Numbered from the stretch's first letter, positions 28,001 to 37,535 are shown. The stretch: DNA of 44,788 nt from Spirochaetes bacterium GWB1_27_13 (GCA_001829125.1 MIAN01000034.1:8223-53010), one strand, 5' to 3'. The notes: generated by a model from the sequence alone, not told the origin. Program-made: numbers and translations.

Positions 28001-28222
28001 GACAAATTTTTTGATTTATGGCAAAAATATTTTGATTTTGTTAAAAATATTGATTTTAAATACAAATTGTTTGATATTCAAGATATTTCAAGAGATATTG
28101 GCACTCCTGCCGATATTAGAGTAGCCTGTGCAAGACAAGATCGCAATAAAAAAATCATTAGAACTTATCATATTTTTATATACTTAAACGCTTTTAAATG
28201 GTCAATATCTAATAAGAGTTGA
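25028..28222 (+). CDS. Roco-1: LRR-Roc-COR protein with PD-(D/E)XK-nuclease-like C-terminus
   Basis: The ATG at 25028 after GGAGG gives 1064 residues. Layout: N-terminal segment MTDLEILRKIEGRIG (1-60), 11 near-identical 22-residue LRRs plus flanking ones (about 70-330), Roc GTPase (390-560), COR (about 570-810), a PCTCKECK cysteine knuckle (C822, C824, C827), helical linker, and a C-terminal domain (about 880-1064). Roc has G1 GEPGSGKTS (395-403) and G3 DFGGQE (449-454), but G4 is NEKN (504-507) instead of NKxD. The C-terminal domain has GEVDIVLEDK and ALVEAFNLK (E936, D938, E953), a PD-(D/E)XK-like arrangement. By analogy with STAND/Roco conflict proteins the LRRs would sense and the C-terminus kill. 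Nuclease activity is inferred. Confidence 0.85.
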   Translation: MTDLEILRKIEGRIGEKFKKISEDEIKEGFNSFLLLDNYYSINKNNEITGILIHNINYKKFYDLIINLKKLKYLDLSYNQIIDISALKDLTNLNTLYLDGNQISDISALKDLTNLNTLDLRNNQISDISTLEDLTNLNTLDLSDNQISDISALKDLTNLNTLDLSNNQISDISALKDLTNLNTLYLSNNQISDISALKDLTNLNTLYLHNNQISDISALKDLTNLNNLYLHNNQIIDISALKDLTNLNNLYLHNNQIIDISALKDLTNLTYLKLSDNQISDISALKDLTNLNNLSLFNNQISDISALKDLKKLKILYLNTNKIKILSEWITDFKEMDIFWKENFYYDGLNLYNNPIESPPIEIIEQGKEAIRNYFSQIKKHGTIPIYEAKLMFVGEPGSGKTSLMEKLLNPKYKIPCEINSTLGVDVRAGWAFPYTKDNTIEFKANLWDFGGQEIQFMLHQFFLTARSFYVLLADDRKQDTNFDYWFNIIRLLGGQSPVLVVLNEKNYQSITNFDYEEYVKRYSELSIERFDIDLANENEKFKNLFLKIQTNLSNLKHIGDPLPAKWSEIRKELESLKNKNHISISEYFTLCNKHSITKEEDALYLSGYLNDIGVILHYKDDPVLSDIIFINPQWVVSAIYIILSDKKLENNGKFTKNWLFNVWKDKNYTYEERNKLLSLMLKNNFELCYDINDNEYIAPILLTKIRPKFNWDETDNLQFRFKYPFMPKGIISRLIVRLNEYIIKENDNFLVWESGAVLQKGNVKALVYHELTRDEGVNVIIIKLFGEIYLKTEFLTIICENIEQIHKKSFKELYYEKLFPCTCKECKHSINPYFFKYTDLIKRIEKGKQTIECRDSTEDVEINKILMIIKDESDKLLKSILQASKTLQSEYKTLNLGQKEDNRTNFISIELKKYNIITKPQKPHGDSETGKSFGEVDIVLEDKNQQTSALVEAFNLKCLSSDVISSHLTKLFNYDKNGLDENYVLIYVETDKFFDLWQKYFDFVKNIDFKYKLFDIQDISRDIGTPADIRVACARQDRNKKIIRTYHIFIYLNAFKWSISNKS
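25262..25987 (+). repeat. Eleven tandem 66-base LRR units
   Basis: Units begin AATCAAATAAGCGATATATC and run 66 bases (22 codons) at 25262, 25328, and so on to 25922. Most differ only in the variable xLxxN codons, so DNA identity is very high over 726 bases. This points to recent expansion or gene conversion and to possible copy-number change. The arrangement superficially resembles a CRISPR array but is in frame and coding. Confidence 0.92.
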
Positions 28223-28251
28223 TGTTACCCATAATTTGTTTCTTAAAAACG

Positions 28252-28290
28252 AATTATATACTGAAATGTTTCAGGTCTGTCTTAAATTCA
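28252..28290 (+). repeat. Second copy of the CTGAAATGTTTCAG short repeat
   Basis: Matches 13010-13048. A reverse half (GAACATTTCAGGTATATATT) lies about 70 bases further on, giving a larger inverted pair after the Roco-1 stop. Confidence 0.5.
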
Positions 28291-28419
28291 GTGATAAACT
28301 TTTTTATAACTTCTTTTAAATAAACAAGTTGTAAAAGAACATTTCAGGTATATATTGACAATTTGGGCAATTCTCAATATAGAAAACTTAAAATTATCCT
28401 TGATACAGACATTCTTTTA

Positions 28420-28593
28420 ATTAGGGGCTACTGAATAAGTCATTAGAAAACGCCAGAAGCATACTTTTTTTATCTCTTTAAAAATGCACGTATTTTCAAT
28501 GGATAATTTAAAAACCCTTGCATTTTTAAAGATGATTTTTGATTATAACTTGTTATATAATAATGAATTATGGATTTATTCAACAAACTCTAA
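28420..28593. repeat. MITE-like element with 14-base internal inverted repeat
   Basis: The ends TAATTAGGGGCTACTGAATA and, on the other strand, TAATTAGAGTTTGTTGAATA are imperfect inverted repeats (about two thirds identical). Inside are TCTTTAAAAATGCA (28475-28488) and its exact complement TGCATTTTTAAAGA (28519-28532). The element occupies the gap between the two convergent genes, and its right end covers the last codon of the SPFH gene. It could act as a bidirectional terminator. No transposase is seen. Nothing else is visible in the 28223-28589 gap. Confidence 0.5.
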
Positions 28594-30320
28594 TTAGTAT
28601 CTTTTTTTATTGGCAATTCAATACCTAATGATTGTGAAAAACTAATGATTTTTTGGATAAAAGCCATTAGGTTATCAACAAGTGGTTCTTTATCGTTAGA
28701 CTGAAAAATCCTTAAGTCTTTAATTTGTGGTATGTTAGCCGCAATTGCTGGAAGTTCTTTAATTAAATCATTTAATAATACATTGTTATTTACCATATTT
28801 CTTATTTCTTGCTTCATTTTTTCTATACTTACCATCTGTTCATCTATTTGATACTTTAATTTATTTCTTTCTTCTTCAACTAAAATAATTGATTTTTCTT
28901 CTGCTACTTTTCTATCAAGATGCGCATCGAGTTTTTGTTTTTCTATAAGGTCTGCATGATTTTGATACAAGGCTTTTAGTTCCATTTCTTTTTTTTCAAG
29001 AAGAATTTCTAATTCTATTTGTTTTGATTTGATTTTATAAATATTTTCTTTTAATCTTGCTTCTTCTTCTGTAGAAAATAATTCTTTATCTGTTTGTAGA
29101 GAAACTTCTCTTTTTATAGAATCAAGTTCAAGCCTTAGTTTTTCTTCGTTCATTTGATTATTTTGTTTTAAAATTTCTATCTCACGATTGAGTTTTAACT
29201 GATTTTCTAAGGTTATTAGGCGTTCTTCTGCTTCTTTCTTTGAAATTACAGTTTGTTCTTCAAGTTTTAATTTATTTTGAATAGATTGTTGTTCTTTATC
29301 ATATCTTTGAGTTTCTTCATTAAGTCTTATATGAATAGTTTCTGTTTGTTTTTTTTGTTTAATTAATTCTATCTGATGATTAGTCTCTGCTTCTCTTGTT
29401 TCTCTTTGCATCCGCGTCTCTAATTCTTTTTTATTAATTTCGTCTGTCATTTCTAGATTACTAATCCTTGATTTTTTCTTTTGCTCGTTTCTATATGGGC
29501 TTTGCAAATCTTCCCATAATGAACTTGAACAAACTATTGCTTCTCTAATCTGTACAGTTATTATTTTAATACCAAGCCCTTCTTTGACAAATTGTTCACC
29601 TTTTTTTTGTCCTTCGGCAACAAGCTTTAGTCTATTTGTAAGTTCTTCTATAATTGGTGCTTTATCAGTAAGAACTTCTTCAACACTCATCGTTGCTATC
29701 TTGTCTTTAATAGCAGCCTCAGCCTGTTCTCGCAGTTGAGCATTTACAATACCAAGAGGATCCCTTGAGTCAGAAAAATCGAGTTTTTTATAGGCTAAAG
29801 AAAAATCTTCAATCTGCCATTGGACATAAGCGAGTACATTAATTCCTTGTTTTTCTTTTGAAATACAATTTGCGACAACACCTATTGTTTGCATTGCAGA
29901 TGGAATAATCAGATAGGCATCGGTATTTGGGTTATACCTGAATGACAAGCCCATTCCAAGTGTTATGGGGTCTTTTTTATTAATACGTGTATGAATAACA
30001 TAAGCATTTGGTGGAACGATTACTTTCTTCCAAAAAAAAGAGCCTGTTATTTTAATTTTTATTGGTTCTTTTTCAAGTTGCATATCTTCTGATGTTTTCA
30101 TAGTATTTATAGGGATAGATTTTTTTAGTTTGGGAGTAGAAGCTGATACGGATGACATAGGAGATGGGCTACCACCCATTATACCCGGCACATTAGCACT
30201 ATATGCGGTTTGGCTAAGATCATTTAATTGAATTGGACTATCATCCAAAGGCATAGCCTCTTCACTTTCTAAGACCTGTTGTTCTATAAAAATATCTTTT
30301 GCTGATTTTTTTTTATCCAT
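28590..30320 (-). CDS. SPFH/band-7 protein with long coiled coil
   Basis: A 576-residue soluble-looking protein. Residues 1-95 are disordered (Ser, Pro, Lys rich). An SPFH domain covers about 97-275: VIVPPNAYVIHTRINKK, GLSFRYNPNTDAYLIIPS, INVLAYVQWQIEDFSLAY, and the typical AQLREQAEAAIKDKIATMSVEEVL. A Glu/Lys/Gln-rich coiled coil of some 240 residues follows (285-525). Unlike flotillin or HflK no membrane helix precedes the SPFH domain. It probably forms large oligomeric rings or scaffolds. The gene is downstream of, and codirectional with, the giant kinase gene (124 bases apart), so a shared pathway is possible. Confidence 0.8.
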   Translation of the reverse strand: MDKKKSAKDIFIEQQVLESEEAMPLDDSPIQLNDLSQTAYSANVPGIMGGSPSPMSSVSASTPKLKKSIPINTMKTSEDMQLEKEPIKIKITGSFFWKKVIVPPNAYVIHTRINKKDPITLGMGLSFRYNPNTDAYLIIPSAMQTIGVVANCISKEKQGINVLAYVQWQIEDFSLAYKKLDFSDSRDPLGIVNAQLREQAEAAIKDKIATMSVEEVLTDKAPIIEELTNRLKLVAEGQKKGEQFVKEGLGIKIITVQIREAIVCSSSLWEDLQSPYRNEQKKKSRISNLEMTDEINKKELETRMQRETREAETNHQIELIKQKKQTETIHIRLNEETQRYDKEQQSIQNKLKLEEQTVISKKEAEERLITLENQLKLNREIEILKQNNQMNEEKLRLELDSIKREVSLQTDKELFSTEEEARLKENIYKIKSKQIELEILLEKKEMELKALYQNHADLIEKQKLDAHLDRKVAEEKSIILVEEERNKLKYQIDEQMVSIEKMKQEIRNMVNNNVLLNDLIKELPAIAANIPQIKDLRIFQSNDKEPLVDNLMAFIQKIISFSQSLGIELPIKKDTN

Positions 30321-30444
30321 AAATATCTCCTATAAACTATCAGATTAATTTAGAATTTATCTTTCTTTAACTATAATTCAGAGAGGATCATAAAGTCAAT
30401 AGAGTATAGAATATTTTTAATAAAATTTGAATTTTTATTCTAAA

Positions 30445-33400
30445 TTATCGTTCTCTTCTTAAAACTACGATAGTTATATCATCGATAGGTTTATTATCAC
30501 ACCATTCCAAAACATTTTGTAATATTGCTTGTTTTATTTCCTTACAACTTTTATTACCATTTTGTTCTACGAGGATTTGTAAATTTTCTATTCCCCATAA
30601 TTGAAATTTATCACCAGCTTTTCTTGCTTCTATTATTCCATCTGTATATAAAACAACTACATCATCAATATCTATTTTGAAATTATTATCATTTGTATCT
30701 TTTGTAATATCTTCTTTTAGTGACAAAACAGTACCATAAGTTTTAATTATGTCAACGGATTTAGTTTTTGCTCTATAAATTAAAATATCAAGATGTGATC
30801 CACTGTATAAAAACTCACCATTACCAAGATATTTTAATAAAATCATAGTCATAAAATGAAATTCTTCGAGCCTTAGTCTTATGTTTTCCCATAACGCTTT
30901 ATTTATATCTATTATTACATCTTTTGGAGTACAAGTTATACTGTCATCTTTAATTTTAGTATTGAAAGCAGTTTCTGCCATAATCATAATTAAACCTGGC
31001 GTTACTCCATGTCCTGACACATCGCCAATTGCAATCCAGAGTTTGTTGTCTTTATCAAATCCAATATCATAATAATCACCACTTACTTCTTCAGCGGGTT
31101 GCATCATAGCAGAAATTTCTAATTCCTCATTTTCTATATGTTTTGGACATAAAGAAGTTTGTATTTTTTGAGCAATTTCCATTTCTTGTTTAAGTCTTTC
31201 TTTTTCTTTCATATCTTCAATTAGTTGAGTATTTTCTATTGAAATTGCAATCTGAGTAGACAAAACTTTTAAGACCTCTATTTGTTCTCGTGTAAAATAA
31301 GAATTAAATACATTATTTTCAATATATAAAATTCCAACTAAACGAGATTGGTTTAAAATTGATAAACAAATTATTGATTTAGGTTTCTTTTTTATAATAT
31401 AAACATCTTTTGCATACAAACTCTTATCTATACCTTCGTTTAAAATTAAATTTTTTTTAGTTTCTAAAACATTAGAAACAATAGATAAGGGAATATTTTC
31501 ATATTTATAAATTGGGATTGATTTTAATAAAACTGACTCTTTATCACCTATACCTTCTGCCTCAACAAAAACGGCTTCGTCTTTTTGTAAGATTAATACA
31601 ACTCTTTCACAACTTGTTATTTTCATTGCTATTTTTATTACTTTTATTATCAACGTATCAATGTCTATCTCACTTGATATTGCCTGATTTGCTTTCATCA
31701 CGCTATTTATATCTAAAGAATAAGTTATTGTATTAATTGTATCGCTATTAACGTCTGTTTTTGGAGTAAAAAGAAATGATTTAATGTTTTTTTCCATTAA
31801 GTTGTCAAAATCCATTTCTAATCCAATATTATGAAACATATATGAATATTTTTTTTCCATATATTTTACTTTTATGGAAGCATCCCATTTGGTATAACAA
31901 TATATAGATTCTACTAAATAAGTTTGAGCAATTTTTTTCATATTTTTTAATAAATAGAATTTGGCTGCACATTCATTTGCTATCGCTTCAAAATTAATAA
32001 ATTCATTATTTTTTGAACATTTTATTGCTTCATCATACAAAGACATTGCTTCTTGATTTTTTCCAATTATGCTATTATATTCTGCTAGTATCAATTTATA
32101 ATTATGTTCAAATGTACAAGAAGAATCTTTTGCCCATTTACTATATTTTTTTATAATAAACTTATATTTTTTTAAGTAATATTTTTTTTCTTTATCGTTA
32201 AAATAATTCCACCTTTCTTTTATCAATAAAGCATAGAAAAAATAAAACAATGGCAATGTAATAAACGAATTAGAACCAGAAATAATTATTTTTTCTTTTT
32301 CTCTTGCCATATCTAAACCATTAGCAAAATCATCAAAAAGATAAGCCAAAAATATTTTATTACAATAAAAACCTGCAATTGCTTGTAAGTTTTTTACTTC
32401 AATAAGGTATTGATAGTGAATATCTTCATCAAAAAAACTACCTTTAATTTTTAAGACATTCTCATTTTTTTCTGTACCACTAAGGATTATTATCATTTGA
32501 GACCAAATTTTATAAATAATTGTAACTGATTGTTTTATTCTTTTATCTATAATGGAAAGTTTCATTATTTCATCTTTTGCATCTTTTAAATTTGTAGAAA
32601 GTAGAAATTTAAAAACAGCTTGAGTATTTAAAGAATAAGCCGAATATTCAAGATCGCCAGATTCTAATGACTTTGATAATGATGTTTTTAAAATATCCAT
32701 ACATTCTTTTAATGGATGTAGCCAATAATGTTCAAAACAAGCGTAAATCAATGAATTTCTTCCAAGAAAATAATTATTATCATATTTTTTGGCAAGTTCT
32801 ATACCTGCTTTTCCAAATTGTATCGAATTTTTTGCGTCTCCTAACATTCCATTTAAAACAACACCATAAGAAGTCAAACCAAAACTTGAAGGAACACTAA
32901 AACCATGTATCATAGAATACATAGTAGTTTTAATTACCAAAATAGTCATTAAAGATGTATCATAAAAAAATGCTGCTCCTGTTGCTGCTATCATTATATC
33001 TAATGTTTGCAATATTTTTGTATTAGTTAGAGTTTTAAATTTCTTAAGATTAGTAATTTTTCTATTTCTAATTATAAGTTTTGATATAAATAATTCTTTT
33101 ATAATATCAAAAACTGTTGTTTTTTCTGGTTCTTTTATATTTACCCCAAGTATTTTTAAGGCTTGTTTTACTAAAAGCAATGCCTCTCTATATTTTTGAG
33201 AGCCAGCATATTTAATTATTTGAAATCTATAAACATCAACTTTGTCCATATCATTATTACAATTTTTTAGAATTTCTTTAAGAATTTTTTCTGATTCTTC
33301 AAAGTTTCCATTTAAAAACTCTGCTTCTGCTTTAAGAAGATATATTTGAAATGTTCTTTTATAATTTTTTTGCCAACTCTCATTATCAAGTAAATTTATT

Positions 33401-35658
33401 GCAATATTAAAATAATTTAATGAAGCATCAAAAGCCTCATTAGATTTTGATTTAAGACCTGCTTGATAATTTAGCTCAATAAGTTGAAATTTTTCTTCTT
33501 TATTTAATATATTTTTTGCCAGATTTAATTGGTTTACTATGTTAAAAAGTTTATCCTCGTGAATTTGTTCTCTTTGAATTAACATAAACCTTTTACCTAT
33601 TTTATAGTGAATTTCTTCTTGTTCTTCTTGGCTAATTAAGCTATAAGAAGCCTCTAATACTCTGTCATGAATAAATTTTCCTTCATTTCCTGTTTTAACT
33701 ATAATTCCTTGATTAATAGCTTCTGTTATATCATCTAAAGTCTCTTTTTCGGATTTTTCGTAGACAGCAGATAAAACATCAAATGGAAATTTTATTCCTA
33801 TACAACATGCGATCTTTAAAGTATCTAATGTTTTTTCTGGAAGTTTTTTAATTCGCCCTGCCATAAGTTCTACAACATTGTCAGTAATCCGAGATTGTTG
33901 TATTTTATCTAACTGCCACTTCCAACCTTTATCAAATTTAATAAGTTCATCATCACAAAGTTGTTTTATGAATTCTAAAACAAAAAAAGGATTACCACCT
34001 GTTTTTTCTAAAATAAGTTTTGCTAAATCTAATACTTTATCATTTTCAATCTTAAAAGAGTCTGATAATAAAGAGCTTATATTTTGGCTAGTAAATGGAG
34101 GTAATTTGATATTAACCATATCAACATCATTTTTGCCAATATTATCAAATGCAATAGAAAGAGGATGTCCTATATTTATTTCATTATCCCTATATGCTCC
34201 AATAAAAAGAAAATATTCTAATTCATGGTCCATTAGAAGATTTTGAATCAATTTAATACTTGCACCATCAGCCCACTGTAAATCATCTATAAATAATACA
34301 AGAGGATGAGATTGTTTGCTAAAAACTTTTATAAAATTTTGAAAAACAAGGTTAAATCTATTTAATGACTCATTAATACCTAATTGTTCAATATATGGCT
34401 GACTACCTATTATTAATTCTAATTCTGGGATTACATCTATGATAACTTTGCCATTGTTACCAACAGCTTCTAAAATTTCATCTTTAAATATTTTTATTCT
34501 TTCATTGTTTTCTGTAATTATTTGTTTAACCAAACTTTGGAAGGCTTGAATAATCGCAGAGTAAGGAACATTTCTTTCAAATTGCTCGTATTTACCATCT
34601 ATAAAATATCCTTTTTTTTCGACTACGGGTTTCTGTATTTCGTTTATAAGTGATGATTTACCAATACCAGAAATTCCACCAAAAAATACCGCTCTTTTTT
34701 TCCCAGAACAAACAGTGTCAAAAATATTCAAAAGATTTTCTAAATACTCTTCTCTTCCATAAAGTTTTTCAGGAATTTGAAACTTATCAGGAATATCATT
34801 TTTAGCAATTTCAAAATCTTCTATTTTTCCGTTTTCAATAAGCATATTGTAGCATTTTTCTAAATCATATATTAAACCATATATACTTTGATATCTATCC
34901 TCTGCATTTTTATTTAGAAGTTTAAGAATAATCTTAGATATAACAATATGTATTTTTTTATTTAACTTATTAGGAGGGTCTGGAATTTTTGCTATATGAC
35001 AATGTATCAACTCCATAGAATCTTTCGCTATAAAAGGGAGTCTTCCTGTAATAAGTTCATACAGTGTAACACCCAAAGAATAGTAATCAGTTCTATAATC
35101 GATAGACCTATTCATTCTACCTGTCTGTTCTGGGCTTATGTATGCTAAAGTACCTTCAATTCTTTCTGGGCTTACCATATTTTGATTTTCTTTTGAAAGT
35201 TGAGTTGCTATACTAAAATCTATAATTTTGATCTCATTTGTTTTTTGGTTTAAAAGAATATTATGCGGTTTTATATCTTTATGTATTATATGTTTTTTGT
35301 GAATTTCTCCAATAATAGATGCTATTTTTATTGCTATTTCAAGAAATAACTTTATATCTATTTTTTTTTTACTAATTATGCTATCGAGAGAAACTCCTTC
35401 AAAATCTTCCATTATAACAGCAAGGGTGTGCCCATATTTTACTAAATCATAATTTTTGATTACCCCACAGATATTTAAACTATTACAAATATCATATTCA
35501 GTCTTAAATTTATTTAACTTTTCAGGTGTAGGATACTCTTTTTTTAAAATTTTTATTATAACAGGAGTATTATTTTCTTCTGATTTTGCTTTATAAATAT
35601 TAGAATTAGAACTAGAATATATTTTTTCGTAAATCCTATATCCTGTTACATCGATCAT
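30445..35658 (-). CDS. Trifunctional Ser/Thr kinase / AAA ATPase / SpoIIE-type phosphatase
   Basis: A 1737-residue signalling protein. Kinase domain about 8-270 with K36, HKDIKPHN (126-133) and DFS at 147-149 in place of DFG. AAA_16-type ATPase about 298-560: YGREEYL, P-loop GGISGIGKSS (327-336), Walker B LVLFIDDLQWAD. A helical TPR-like region (about 700-1280) follows, then a GAF domain (about 1320-1480) and a PP2C/SpoIIE domain (1505-1737) with EVSGDYYDIG, IGDVSGHGV, GSHLDI and VLYTDGIIEA. The architecture is known from spirochaetes, cyanobacteria and others and should couple signal sensing to dephosphorylation of anti-sigma antagonists. A STAS-like protein is encoded 1.5 kb upstream on the other strand. 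Confidence 0.93.
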   Translation of the reverse strand: MIDVTGYRIYEKIYSSSNSNIYKAKSEENNTPVIIKILKKEYPTPEKLNKFKTEYDICNSLNICGVIKNYDLVKYGHTLAVIMEDFEGVSLDSIISKKKIDIKLFLEIAIKIASIIGEIHKKHIIHKDIKPHNILLNQKTNEIKIIDFSIATQLSKENQNMVSPERIEGTLAYISPEQTGRMNRSIDYRTDYYSLGVTLYELITGRLPFIAKDSMELIHCHIAKIPDPPNKLNKKIHIVISKIILKLLNKNAEDRYQSIYGLIYDLEKCYNMLIENGKIEDFEIAKNDIPDKFQIPEKLYGREEYLENLLNIFDTVCSGKKRAVFFGGISGIGKSSLINEIQKPVVEKKGYFIDGKYEQFERNVPYSAIIQAFQSLVKQIITENNERIKIFKDEILEAVGNNGKVIIDVIPELELIIGSQPYIEQLGINESLNRFNLVFQNFIKVFSKQSHPLVLFIDDLQWADGASIKLIQNLLMDHELEYFLFIGAYRDNEINIGHPLSIAFDNIGKNDVDMVNIKLPPFTSQNISSLLSDSFKIENDKVLDLAKLILEKTGGNPFFVLEFIKQLCDDELIKFDKGWKWQLDKIQQSRITDNVVELMAGRIKKLPEKTLDTLKIACCIGIKFPFDVLSAVYEKSEKETLDDITEAINQGIIVKTGNEGKFIHDRVLEASYSLISQEEQEEIHYKIGKRFMLIQREQIHEDKLFNIVNQLNLAKNILNKEEKFQLIELNYQAGLKSKSNEAFDASLNYFNIAINLLDNESWQKNYKRTFQIYLLKAEAEFLNGNFEESEKILKEILKNCNNDMDKVDVYRFQIIKYAGSQKYREALLLVKQALKILGVNIKEPEKTTVFDIIKELFISKLIIRNRKITNLKKFKTLTNTKILQTLDIMIAATGAAFFYDTSLMTILVIKTTMYSMIHGFSVPSSFGLTSYGVVLNGMLGDAKNSIQFGKAGIELAKKYDNNYFLGRNSLIYACFEHYWLHPLKECMDILKTSLSKSLESGDLEYSAYSLNTQAVFKFLLSTNLKDAKDEIMKLSIIDKRIKQSVTIIYKIWSQMIIILSGTEKNENVLKIKGSFFDEDIHYQYLIEVKNLQAIAGFYCNKIFLAYLFDDFANGLDMAREKEKIIISGSNSFITLPLFYFFYALLIKERWNYFNDKEKKYYLKKYKFIIKKYSKWAKDSSCTFEHNYKLILAEYNSIIGKNQEAMSLYDEAIKCSKNNEFINFEAIANECAAKFYLLKNMKKIAQTYLVESIYCYTKWDASIKVKYMEKKYSYMFHNIGLEMDFDNLMEKNIKSFLFTPKTDVNSDTINTITYSLDINSVMKANQAISSEIDIDTLIIKVIKIAMKITSCERVVLILQKDEAVFVEAEGIGDKESVLLKSIPIYKYENIPLSIVSNVLETKKNLILNEGIDKSLYAKDVYIIKKKPKSIICLSILNQSRLVGILYIENNVFNSYFTREQIEVLKVLSTQIAISIENTQLIEDMKEKERLKQEMEIAQKIQTSLCPKHIENEELEISAMMQPAEEVSGDYYDIGFDKDNKLWIAIGDVSGHGVTPGLIMIMAETAFNTKIKDDSITCTPKDVIIDINKALWENIRLRLEEFHFMTMILLKYLGNGEFLYSGSHLDILIYRAKTKSVDIIKTYGTVLSLKEDITKDTNDNNFKIDIDDVVVLYTDGIIEARKAGDKFQLWGIENLQILVEQNGNKSCKEIKQAILQNVLEWCDNKPIDDITIVVLRRER

Positions 35659-35891
35659 TTATATCTCTCAAATTAATTGAATATTATGTTAGTATATAAA
35701 AAATATAAATATACTAATAATTATAAATTTAAAAATAAGTATATGCTATAAAAAACTCGAAAAAGAACTCGTTTTTTTAGGCATATAATCTTATAAATAA
35801 GATTATAATTTATAATTATTATATTGATAAATATTAAGATTGTCAATACATACCTTAAATGTTTTAAAGTCTTTTAAAATTTAAATTTAAA

Positions 35892-35926
35892 TAAAAAAAA
35901 GCGACATCGAGTAAAGATGTCGCTTT
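35892..35926 (-). terminator. Rho-independent terminator of the transglycosylase gene
   Basis: AAAGCGACATC and GATGTCGCTTT form an 11 base-pair stem with a seven-base loop at 35898-35925; on the minus strand the stem is followed by eight T. It lies 30 bases after the transglycosylase stop. The rest of the gap to 35658 is AT-rich and probably carries the promoter of the kinase gene. Confidence 0.9.
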
Positions 35927-35954
35927 ATTGTAATCTAAGTATTTCTTAGTAATA

Positions 35955-36677
35955 TTAATCCAACAAATCAGAATATTCTTCGAGATATTTTTGAAATCCA
36001 CCATCAATAATTTCTTTTTCGTCTACAATTTTTTGGATATAATCTAAAGTTATTGCTCCAACTTTTGTAGCGGATACTTTACCAAAACCAGCGTTATATA
36101 AAGCTAAAGCCTTTGTTAATTTATTGTCTGCTTTATCAAGACACCATCTTAATAATTTTGCACCATTCATTATATTTACATCTGGATTAAAAAAATCTTC
36201 TGCTTTTAGCTTAGTAAAAGTATTACTATTTAACTGGCAAATACCTCTATCAATGCTTCTATTTTTATTATAATTTACAGCGTAAACATTAAATCTTGAT
36301 TCAACTTTCATTAAAGCGATGAGTAGTGATGGTTCAATGTCAAAAGCTTTTGAATGTTTTAAAGTATATTTTGCAATGTCTCTGTTTCCAATATATTCAG
36401 CATAAAAATTAAGCTTAAGTTTTTCTGTCAAGGTTAAAGAATCTTCATTAATAATATCATTTGTTGCAATATTCTTTTCAATTTTAGTAATAGAAAGATT
36501 TTTTGCATAAGCCTCTTTTAAATTTTTGCCGTCTGCTAGTTCTACGATTAAAACTACACCGCCAAGATATAAACCAAATAATGCAATGTTTTTTAAATTA
36601 GCAATTTTTTTCCATTTTTTTGGTTTGTAATAATTATGTTGGATATTAATATTTGAGCGATCTCTTTTATCAATCAT
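35955..36677 (-). CDS. Membrane-anchored lytic transglycosylase (SLT domain)
   Basis: The ATG at 36677 is preceded by AGGAGGTT at ideal spacing, giving 240 residues; a longer frame adds 13 codons without support. A single signal-anchor helix lies at about 31-47. The SLT/lysozyme-like domain (about 95-240) has the catalytic glutamate E126 in ALMKVESRF, then DRGICQLNSNTF and ALALYNAGFGKVSA. It cleaves peptidoglycan glycan strands in the periplasm. It is monocistronic, ending in a clear terminator. Sporadic position among signalling genes gives no further clue. Confidence 0.9.
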   Translation of the reverse strand: MIDKRDRSNINIQHNYYKPKKWKKIANLKNIALFGLYLGGVVLIVELADGKNLKEAYAKNLSITKIEKNIATNDIINEDSLTLTEKLKLNFYAEYIGNRDIAKYTLKHSKAFDIEPSLLIALMKVESRFNVYAVNYNKNRSIDRGICQLNSNTFTKLKAEDFFNPDVNIMNGAKLLRWCLDKADNKLTKALALYNAGFGKVSATKVGAITLDYIQKIVDEKEIIDGGFQKYLEEYSDLLD

Positions 36678-37127
36678 AATAACCTCCTGAACTTTTATAC
36701 TATGACAATGTAACATTAATAATAATAGAAGTCAATAATTATTTTTATATATTATTTCTAAAAAGTAATAAATGTTAAAAATTATAAATATTTAGCATAT
36801 TATTATTCTTTTTTTTGATTTATTATTTAAGGAAAGAAAAAAAAATTATAATTATTATTAATAAATTAATATATTTTATTCATTCTTTGTTGTAAAAGTA
36901 GAAAATTGAAAATCTTGTTTTATAAAAAAAAGATTGACGATTTATAAGCTTTCAAGTATATTCTTAGGTTAGAATAATTTTTTTATTGAAAATTTCTTTA
37001 AAAAAAATAGTAAAAATATAAAATTTTACTTGATATTTTGTATCAAACATATATAAAGTGTAATAAAAAAATGTAATTTTTTGTTTTATTTATGTAAGTT
37101 TTTATTTCTTAAACCTAAGAGGTCTTG
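36678..37127. other. AT-rich divergent promoter region
   Basis: About 450 bases between divergent genes. TTGATA (37030-37035) and TATAAA (37052-37057), 16 bases apart, are a reasonable promoter for the STAS/plsC operon. No gene or RNA is recognised. Confidence 0.4.
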
Positions 37128-37514
37128 ATGAATAAGCTGAATTTAAATTTTAAATCAACTGATAAATTAAACATAGATGTTTATGATATTGAAAATGGAG
37201 TAGAAATAATATTTAAAGGTTTTATTGATGATAAAAATCCAGAAGCAATGCTTTCTTCTTTTTTTAATGAAGCTCATGATAAAATTATAAAGAGTTCAAT
37301 AAAATATATAGAATTAGATTTTACAAAACTTATTTTTTTGAATTCGAGTGGCATTAAAATTTTAATACAATGGATAACAAAAGATGCTACATTGTCGCAA
37401 GATAAACAATATTATTTCAGATTAAAAATAAATTCAGATTTTCATTGGCAAGAAAATTCTACTTCAATGTTAAAAATGCTTGTACCTGATTTAATTACAA
37501 TTTCTAAAGAATAA
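37128..37514 (+). CDS. STAS-like anti-sigma antagonist type protein
   Basis: A 128-residue protein; ATG 37128 is preferred to TTG 37125 because AGAGG is then at better spacing. The segment YIELDFTKLIFLNSSGIKILIQW matches the STAS core in pieces, where the conserved DSSG serine (phosphorylated in SpoIIAA-like proteins) is NSSG here. Size and beta-alpha order also fit the family of small regulators that pair with PP2C phosphatases. It may be a substrate of the SpoIIE-type domain encoded nearby, but that is inference. It leads a five-gene plus-strand run. Confidence 0.6.
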   Translation: MNKLNLNFKSTDKLNIDVYDIENGVEIIFKGFIDDKNPEAMLSSFFNEAHDKIIKSSIKYIELDFTKLIFLNSSGIKILIQWITKDATLSQDKQYYFRLKINSDFHWQENSTSMLKMLVPDLITISKE

Positions 37515-37535
37515 AAAATAGAAAGGGATAAAAAT

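Noticed and set aside
33878..34246. 122-residue plus-strand frame in the kinase gene
   Set aside because: It is opposite the AAA ATPase domain of the giant kinase, which has clear motifs; the antisense frame is composition-driven.
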